Positions 58,348-64,000 of a stretch of 64,000 bases of DNA are shown piece by piece. A program made the translations under genes and the position numbers. The notes under the pieces are model-generated. The model had not been told where the DNA came from and did not search any database. It saw only the letters and a program-made list of their open reading frames with translations. The stretch covers positions 31,270-95,269 of the forward strand of contig JAVJSD010000076.1 of NCBI GenBank assembly GCA_040219575.1, written 5' to 3'. This DNA is from JAVJSD01 sp040219575 (lineage in GTDB: Bacteria; Planctomycetota; Planctomycetia; Pirellulales; Pirellulaceae). Position 1 is the stretch's first letter. The number at the start of each line of letters is the position of its first letter.

Positions 58348-60816
58348 ATGCTGGAACAGGAACTCGTTCATGTTCAAAATCGCCCAGCAGACGTCTTCGA
58401 GCGCCTCGGCCTGGGCGTCGGGTTTCGACTGCAAGTGGGCCAGCAGCGTTTTCAGTTCGTCCTCGCTTGGCTTGCGACTCAGGGCGGCCAGGTAGAGCGT
58501 CTCGATGATCTCGCGAGGGCTCTTGCCCGAGGCGAGCAGACGCCGCAGGCGGTTGTTCTCGCTGCGCAGCTTGCCGTGCACCAGCGGACCATTATACAGC
58601 TGCAGCGCCTGGCCCAGGTTCGAGTCGCTCGACCGCTCGCACTCACAAACCGTCTGCCGCTCGGGTTGGCCGAAGATTTTCATGAAGTCGCTTTCGGCCA
58701 GGTCGGGCGAAGGCAACTGAGTCGCTTTCGTGCCGGTCGGCAGGTTGCCGAATTTTTCGGGAACGCTGGTCAGATGACAGATCGCATCGAGCAATTGCTC
58801 CGCGGTGAGCAGCCTTGGCTCGTAGTGCGAAAAATACTTCGCGTCGTCTTGATTGAAAGCGTTGGTCCGCGACGAGGCCTGATAGGTGCGGCTGTTGAGG
58901 ATCGTCCGCAGGATATGCTTGCGATCGAACCCGCTCTCCTCGAAATCCTTGGCCAACGCATCGAGCAGCGCCGCGTTCGACGGCGGGTTCGAATCGCGGA
59001 AATCGTCGACCGGTTCGACGATGCCGCGCCCCATCAACTCGCCCCAGATGCGGTTCACCTCCACCTTGGCCAGGAACGCGTTCCCCGGCTTGGTGAGCCA
59101 GCGGGCGAACACCTTGCGGCGGTCTTCATTGGCCGAGGGTTCGGTCTCGCCCTCCAGCGGCAGCCAGGGCTTCATCTGCTGACCGGTGCGGGGCTGCGTC
59201 ACCTCGCCCTTGCCGGCCGACCAGATCACCAGGTCGTCGGTTCGCTGCGACTTGCTCCGCTGCACGCGGTTGAAGAACGCCGCCAGGCCGTAGTAGTTGT
59301 CCTGCGTCCAGCGTTCGAACGGGTGGTTATGGCACTTGGCGCATTGCAGTCGGGCGCCAAGGAAGATCTGCGAGACGGTTTCCACGCAGTCGTTCACATC
59401 GGTCGACGTGCGGTAGAAGTTGGCCGGCGGATTGGCCAGCGTGCTGCCGCTGGCCGACAGCAGTTCGGCGGCGAACTGGTCGTAGGGCATGTTCTCGGCG
59501 AAAGCCCGCTGCACCCAACGGTGATACTTGTACACACCCTCGTCGCCCACCTGCCCGGCCGTCATCCGCAGCAGGTCGCCCCACTTGAGCGCCCAGAAGC
59601 GGGCGTATTCGGGCCGCTCGAGCAGTTGGTCGATGAGCTTGGTGCGTTTGTCGTCCGCTTTGTCGGCCAGGAAGGCCTGCGTCTCGTCGATGGTGGGCAG
59701 AATCCCGATCACGTCGAGATACACGCGCCGCACGAATTCCTCGTCGTCGCAGCTCTCGCTGGGCAGGTACTTCAGCTGTTGCAGCTTTTCGTTGATCCGC
59801 TCGTCGACGTAGTTGGCCGCGGGCGGCGCCTTCCAGGCGAAGCCTTGCACGTCGCTGACAAACGTGAAGTAAGCCGTGTCGATGAAATCGAGGTAGCGAA
59901 TCATCACGGCCGCCTCGCCGCGGTCGTGACCGACGACCAGGCCGCCGTCGGTGATGGAGGCGACTTCCTCGTCGCTGCTGCTGTAGACCGCCATCGGCGT
60001 GACGTCGCGAACCGTGCCGTCGTCGAAGTGGGCCCGCACCGAAAGCTGCTGCGTGTGCGCCGGCCGCTTGAACACGCGGCCCGTGGGCGGATAGATCTCC
60101 AGCCGCACGCAGCGGGCGGCGTCCTCCTCGTCGAGCCGGCAGCCTTCGGCGATCCAATCGTGGAGCACGTCGTACGCGGGCTGCTGCTTGGTCAGCTTCA
60201 GACCGCCGCCGTGCGGAACCCGCATCAGCGGCTTGGCCAACAGCAGGCTCGCCTCGGGATCGAGCGGATTGGTCCTCCGGCCGAACTCCTCGCGGATCAG
60301 CGTCATGCGGTCCAATTGCGGATCGAACGCCCGCAGCGACAGGCGGAAGCCTCCCTTGCCGCTGGGCGAACCGTGGCACGCGCCGGCGTTGCAGCCCTGT
60401 TTCGAGAGGGCGACGAGCGCGCCGTGCGTGAAGGAAATCGGCTGGGGCTGTTGGAAGTTGCGCACCGTCACGGCGACTTGCACCTGGTGGCCGCCGGCGT
60501 GGACCGTGACATCGGTCGAACCATCCGCGTGGGGCCGCACGACCGTGTCGTCGACGGTTGCGATTTGAGCGTCGCCCACGGAATACTTCGCAGCCCGTGT
60601 CAGGTCCTGCAGCGTGCCGTCGTCGTAATAGCCGGTGACGACCAGCTGCGCCTGCCGCCGCGGACCGCTCAACTCGATCGCTTCAGGAAACACCTCGATG
60701 CGGGCCGGCTTGCCGACCTGGATCGGCTCGAGCGACTCCTCGGCGCATGCGATCGACCACAGCGCGGCCGAACTCAGCAGCAATGTCAACAACGTCACGG
60801 GGGCGTTACGCATCAT
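58345..60816 (-). CDS. PSCyt2/PSD1 (DUF1549-DUF1553) secreted protein
   Basis: An 823-residue exported protein with a Sec-type signal peptide (MMRNAPVTLLTLLLSSAALWSIACAEE). It has a CX4CH motif (CNAGACHG), two Big2/Ig-like beta regions (one before the CX4CH and one after), the PSCyt2/DUF1549 domain with CXXCH (CAKCHNHPFERW), and the C-terminal PSD1/DUF1553 domain (VCECERSSDSNLGQALQL). It shares all these landmarks with the 14680-16950 protein, but the sequences are clearly diverged paralogues. The PPC-domain gene lies 3 bp upstream on the same strand, so they are co-transcribed. The stop codon comes from an A-family repeat, so the C-terminus may have been remodelled. Confidence 0.94.
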   Translation of the reverse strand: MMRNAPVTLLTLLLSSAALWSIACAEESLEPIQVGKPARIEVFPEAIELSGPRRQAQLVVTGYYDDGTLQDLTRAAKYSVGDAQIATVDDTVVRPHADGSTDVTVHAGGHQVQVAVTVRNFQQPQPISFTHGALVALSKQGCNAGACHGSPSGKGGFRLSLRAFDPQLDRMTLIREEFGRRTNPLDPEASLLLAKPLMRVPHGGGLKLTKQQPAYDVLHDWIAEGCRLDEEDAARCVRLEIYPPTGRVFKRPAHTQQLSVRAHFDDGTVRDVTPMAVYSSSDEEVASITDGGLVVGHDRGEAAVMIRYLDFIDTAYFTFVSDVQGFAWKAPPAANYVDERINEKLQQLKYLPSESCDDEEFVRRVYLDVIGILPTIDETQAFLADKADDKRTKLIDQLLERPEYARFWALKWGDLLRMTAGQVGDEGVYKYHRWVQRAFAENMPYDQFAAELLSASGSTLANPPANFYRTSTDVNDCVETVSQIFLGARLQCAKCHNHPFERWTQDNYYGLAAFFNRVQRSKSQRTDDLVIWSAGKGEVTQPRTGQQMKPWLPLEGETEPSANEDRRKVFARWLTKPGNAFLAKVEVNRIWGELMGRGIVEPVDDFRDSNPPSNAALLDALAKDFEESGFDRKHILRTILNSRTYQASSRTNAFNQDDAKYFSHYEPRLLTAEQLLDAICHLTSVPEKFGNLPTGTKATQLPSPDLAESDFMKIFGQPERQTVCECERSSDSNLGQALQLYNGPLVHGKLRSENNRLRRLLASGKSPREIIETLYLAALSRKPSEDELKTLLAHLQSKPDAQAEALEDVCWAILNMNEFLFQH

Positions 60817-60819
60817 CCA

Positions 60820-62892
60820 TCATCCCTTCTTGGATTCGGGCTTGGGCTCAGTCGTTGATTCCGGCTTGGGTTCGGTTTCGCCGGCGGGCTTCTCTTTTTC
60901 GTCTTTGTCTTTCTTCGGCTCGACGACGCGCAGCATGACCGGCTGGCGCAACACCTGTCCCACGCCGCCAATGTCGCCGAAGGCCAGCAACGTCAACTCG
61001 TGCTCGGCCGCTTCCGCGTCTTTCGGGCCGCGGAGCGTGAGCTCGTATTTCTCCTTGGGCGCCTTGCCGTCGACCTTCAGTCGATACGTGAAGCCCTTGG
61101 GCAAGTCTTCCAACTTCAGCGTGAGATTGGTCTTCAGGTTCGCATCGACCCGCTTGGGCGTGAGCACAAGCGTCGTCTCTTCAACGCCTCGTGTGAAGCG
61201 GACGCCCTCTTTCGGCGCCGGGAGTTCGAAGAGCGGTTTCGCCTCGCCCTTGACGCCGACGCTCAGCCAGCCATCAAGCTGCGCGGGGGGATGCAGCAAC
61301 TCCGGCGTCGCCGCTCGCAATACGGCCAGCGTGCCGGCGGTCCGCCGAACGTCTTGCCCGTCGATCTTCGCCGTGCCGATGATCTGCAGCGGCAGGAGCG
61401 TACCAGGTTCGAACGGCTCGTCGGGAACGAGCAGCAGTTTGGCGGCGGTCGCTTTTTCGCGAATCGTCTCTTGCTGCAGCTTCCATTTGCCGGGTCCGGC
61501 GACCGTGAGTTCGATCGGGCCGTCGTATCCCTGCCGCTGGCAATCGACCTCCACCGCCAGGTAGGCGTCCTGGCCGGGTAGGTTGTAAAGCGTGGGAGTG
61601 CCGGTCTTCAGAGTCAGCGAGAAGTCGGCTCGCGCCGGTTCGAGCGAAACGCGATAGGTGAACTGCGGTCCGCCGCGATCGAGCAGGTCGCGCACGGAGA
61701 GCGTGTAGGCGCCATCGGCGGGGCAACTCCAGGTCAGCCGCGGCTGACCGGAAGCGTCGAAGGGCGATTCGGCCAGGGGGGCGCCTTTGTCGTTGATCAC
61801 TTGAAAGGAAACGAGCGTCGGCGAACCGAGGCTTTGGCTGAAGGCGTGCAGCGTCAGCTTGTCGCCTTTGCCGGCCATGAAAGTAAACGCATCGCGCTCC
61901 CCCGGATTCTGTAGTCGGCCATTGATCGCGCAGGGCGGCGTCAGCGGTTCCTTCGAACTGCTGGAATCGAGTTCCGTCATCTCGTTGAGATCACTGACCA
62001 TCACCATCGCCAGGGCCGACGACGCGCCCCCTTTGCGACGCGCGACGATCGGCTGCGAAGGGGCGCTGTGGACTTGCTCTGGCTCCACGACGACCGGCGC
62101 CGCATCGCCGGCGTCTTCACCCGTTAGTTCAAGCTGCGCCTTCTCGCCGCCTTGCACACTCAGCGGGTACGGCGTGGAGACGATCGGGAAATCGCCCACG
62201 CGCAGTCGATAGGCGAGTCCCGCGCGGTAGGCGTTGTCGCGGACCTCCAACAAGTAGCGGCCCGCCTTCTCGATCGTGTGCGAGAACCGGCAATCGGCCG
62301 CCAAGCTGGCGTCGTCGTCGGCCAATCGCAAAACGTTCCCGTCGCTGTCTCGCAGCCACAACACCGGATCGAACTTCGAACCCATCCGCTGGGCGACGAC
62401 CTCGAGCGAGAGCTTCTGTCCGGCTGTCGCCTCCACCGCGAAGTGGTCGCTGCTGCCAGCTTGCGAGACGCCGTCGACCGCCGTCAGCGCCGCAATCGAC
62501 TGCGCCGACTCGCGGCTGATGTTCTGGCCGTTCTCGGCCACGCTCGGCAGGTCGTCGATCATCACCAGCAGCGGCGCCGTCGCGCCTTCCGCGGTGGCGA
62601 CCGCCAGGCCGCCGATCTGCACCGGCAGGCCCTTGGCGGGAGTAATCCGCAAGTGAAGCTGCGCGGCGTTGGGCTTCTCGCTTTCGTCGGCGACGATCTC
62701 CACATCGGCCTCGAAACTGGTCCACACCGCCTTGGCGCCCGCAAGCTTGGCGCCGTGCAGCGTGACGTCGGTCGTGATTCCGGCCGGAATACCCGCCGGA
62801 ACGGCGCGGCTGAGCGTCGGTTGAGCGGCGGCCGTTGACGCAAGGCACGCAACAACCAGCAGACCGGCCAGTGCGGCGGGAGGGAGCTTCAT
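60820..62892 (-). CDS. Secreted protein with pre-peptidase C-terminal (PPC) domains
   Basis: A 690-residue exported protein (start ATG 62892, signal MKLPPAALAGLLVVACLASTAAAQP). Two PPC-like beta-sandwich domains can be seen: about 125-235 (DHFAVEATAGQKLSLEVVA...YLLEVRDNAY) and about 330-430 (DAFTFMAGKGDKLTLHAFS...YTLSVRDLLD). Further Ig-like beta regions fill the rest. The C-terminal tail is an acidic-basic low-complexity repeat (ETEPKPESTTEPKPESKKG). PPC domains are usually accessory modules of secreted enzymes, but I see no catalytic domain. In planctomycetes such proteins commonly accompany PSCyt2/PSD1 genes; here the PSCyt2/PSD1 gene follows after 3 bp, so a shared complex is plausible. 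Confidence 0.9.
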   Translation of the reverse strand: MKLPPAALAGLLVVACLASTAAAQPTLSRAVPAGIPAGITTDVTLHGAKLAGAKAVWTSFEADVEIVADESEKPNAAQLHLRITPAKGLPVQIGGLAVATAEGATAPLLVMIDDLPSVAENGQNISRESAQSIAALTAVDGVSQAGSSDHFAVEATAGQKLSLEVVAQRMGSKFDPVLWLRDSDGNVLRLADDDASLAADCRFSHTIEKAGRYLLEVRDNAYRAGLAYRLRVGDFPIVSTPYPLSVQGGEKAQLELTGEDAGDAAPVVVEPEQVHSAPSQPIVARRKGGASSALAMVMVSDLNEMTELDSSSSKEPLTPPCAINGRLQNPGERDAFTFMAGKGDKLTLHAFSQSLGSPTLVSFQVINDKGAPLAESPFDASGQPRLTWSCPADGAYTLSVRDLLDRGGPQFTYRVSLEPARADFSLTLKTGTPTLYNLPGQDAYLAVEVDCQRQGYDGPIELTVAGPGKWKLQQETIREKATAAKLLLVPDEPFEPGTLLPLQIIGTAKIDGQDVRRTAGTLAVLRAATPELLHPPAQLDGWLSVGVKGEAKPLFELPAPKEGVRFTRGVEETTLVLTPKRVDANLKTNLTLKLEDLPKGFTYRLKVDGKAPKEKYELTLRGPKDAEAAEHELTLLAFGDIGGVGQVLRQPVMLRVVEPKKDKDEKEKPAGETEPKPESTTEPKPESKKG

Positions 62893-63105
62893 GATCGGCG
62901 GGGGGCGGGACGCGGCGATGCTCGACATCGGCGCGCTGGTGGAGAAACGGGGCCGGGCATGGCAGAGAGACCGCCTAGGCGATTGCTCTTCGCATGCACA
63001 TGCGTTTATTTCACTGCGTCATTTTGAACGGTTTGCCGCCTGCGGTCAACCAAAATACCGCCCAGCACGCGACTTGCCGCCAATGCCTTGCCAATTGCCC
63101 TGCCG

Positions 63106-63693
63106 TCACAGCAGGAACGGAAGGTTGAACAAGACGGCGGCCGCGAGCGCAACCAGCGATACGATCAGCAGGACGCGCTTGTTGGCCCGAAAGGCGCGGT
63201 CGTCGGCCTCTTGCCGCGAGCGCCAGATCCACTCGGCGCTCTTTGTCGGCTCTCCCTCGGCGCCGTCGTAATCGAGAAGCCTTTCCCGCTCCTCGCATTT
63301 GGGACAGGCCTTATAGGTCAGGTTTCCCAGCAGGAGGAACAGGATCCAGCCCGGCAGCAGCGTTCCCAGCGTGGAGGCCAAGGCGACCGGCCAAGGCGCC
63401 GTTCGCCAGCGAAACCCGTAGACGAGGAACAACAACACGATGACGGCGAAAAACGGGACCATCCACCAGCGATAGCCGTAGTGCCCCACCAGCACCTTGC
63501 CGTAATAACCGCAGGCCTGACAACGAATCCGCGACACCCAACCGGGCGGCAACGTGGCGACGTCCGCCTCGCGCACGAAGCTGGAGTCGACGCTTCCATC
63601 GGGCGCCGCGCCGCAATTCCAGCACACGCCCATCGCCCCCTCGACGCGCTTCCCGCAGTACACGCATTCCCAAGTCGGCTTCCGCTTGCCCAT
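63106..63693 (-). CDS. Zinc-ribbon membrane protein, 195 aa
   Basis: A 195-residue protein with a start at ATG 63693. The N-terminal part has a zinc-ribbon (CVYCGKR...CWNCGA, residues 10-28) and a further CxxC (CQACGYYG, about 58-65). Two membrane segments (about 80-95 and 108-123) follow. A third Cys pair (CPKCEERERLL) then lies on the cytoplasmic side, and a last hydrophobic segment (about 172-193) ends the protein. Function is unknown. Frames upstream of the start run into the C-family repeat flank, which confirms that the start lies downstream. It appears to be a single-gene unit. Confidence 0.8.
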   Translation of the reverse strand: MGKRKPTWECVYCGKRVEGAMGVCWNCGAAPDGSVDSSFVREADVATLPPGWVSRIRCQACGYYGKVLVGHYGYRWWMVPFFAVIVLLFLVYGFRWRTAPWPVALASTLGTLLPGWILFLLLGNLTYKACPKCEERERLLDYDGAEGEPTKSAEWIWRSRQEADDRAFRANKRVLLIVSLVALAAAVLFNLPFLL

Positions 63694-64000
63694 CAAACAT
63701 TCACCAGATTCTTGCCTCTCTCCAACAAGCCGAACTCGCCCAAGAGTGGAAGCCTGCAATTTCAATGTCAAGCATCCATTGCGATCGACTCGTTTATTGA
63801 GCCATGCATTGCCAATGCCGATTCAATTTCGTTTAACGGCAAGCCGCCGCAGGCGACGGCGTACGCGGGATGTTCCGCGACAGTCTCTCGTGGTGTCGTG
63901 TTCAACGCAACCACGTGTCGCCCCTCGAGTCGGAGGTCCAACGTGGTTTCCAGCGAGACATCGCCGACTGTTTTCGCTCAAAGCTCTTTCAGTTGGAAGC
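63694..64000. other. 307-bp right-edge intergenic region with a C-family repeat
   Basis: It holds the conserved 48-bp C-family flank (63749-63796) and a C-family left arm (63830-63861). The right arm, if any, is not found before the window ends. No gene is evident in the last 300 bases on either strand, but a gene starting beyond the edge cannot be ruled out. Confidence 0.55.
63749..63861. repeat. C-family element, copy 5, interrupted or incomplete
   Basis: The 48-bp flank is nearly identical to 40180-40227. Instead of continuing directly into ACGGCAAGCCG, it is broken by about 39 bp after CGTTTA, and CGTTTA is then repeated before the arm resumes. This looks like a small insertion with duplication of the junction. 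Confidence 0.65.

Overview
The window is a GC-rich bacterial chromosome segment that almost certainly comes from a planctomycete, most plausibly Pirellulales-like (the order is inference). The evidence is the gene content. There are two proteins with the planctomycete PSCyt2/PSD1 (DUF1549/DUF1553) architecture, two Tat-exported DUF1501 proteins, a PSCyt1-WD40 protein, a twin-domain DUF1080 protein, a TIGR03000 protein, PQQ-type propeller proteins, and a MoxR/DUF58/BatA/VWA cluster with a divergent DUF4159 gene. Forty-three protein-coding genes are supported, one of them cut by the left edge. I see no rRNA, tRNA or CRISPR.

Layout. 1-3.4 kb: a truncated gene, an unknown protein and a secreted M28 peptidase. 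3.6-6.3 kb: a sigma70-type promoter, an orphan degenerate receiver protein and an FHA-GAF histidine kinase. 6.7-10.9 kb: aceE-aceF (pyruvate dehydrogenase E1 and E2). 11-17 kb, minus strand: a glycosyltransferase, a DUF1501 protein, an MBL-fold hydrolase and a PSCyt2/PSD1 protein. 17.2-18.4 kb: glgC. 18.5-24 kb: an unknown protein, a PQQ propeller, a ParD/ParE-like pair and a secreted alpha/beta hydrolase. 24.8-26.3 kb: trpE. 26.5-28.3 kb: mcsA-mcsB (protein arginine kinase). 28.3-29.2 kb: a REP-associated tyrosine transposase between inverted REPs. 29.2-36.2 kb: DUF1080, MMPL exporter, PQQ propeller and DUF1501. 36.3-39.1 kb: a MITE-like element, a small membrane protein and a translationally coupled trio (pectate lyase, nucleotidyltransferase-like protein, coiled-coil protein). 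39.4-42.3 kb: an ABC exporter. 42.5-52.6 kb: the VWA/BatA/DUF58/MoxR cluster and the divergent DUF4159 gene. 52.7-56 kb: TIGR03000 and uvrB. 56-56.5 kb: an antitoxin/toxin pair with a shortened toxin. 56.6-62.9 kb: PSCyt1-WD40, PSCyt2/PSD1 and PPC-domain proteins, probably one degradative or exported system. 63.1-63.7 kb: a zinc-ribbon membrane protein.

The most striking non-coding feature is the density of short inverted-repeat elements. At least six families occur in almost every sizeable intergenic gap. All five convergent gene junctions wider than 30 bp contain one, and three genes of different kinds take their stop codon from the edge of a repeat. One family is tied to the RAYT gene, which gives a plausible mobilising enzyme for part of this population. 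The closest candidates for an undescribed system are the pectate lyase / nucleotidyltransferase / coiled-coil operon at 36.9-39.1 kb and the REP-RAYT unit. Neither can be shown to be new without database searches.
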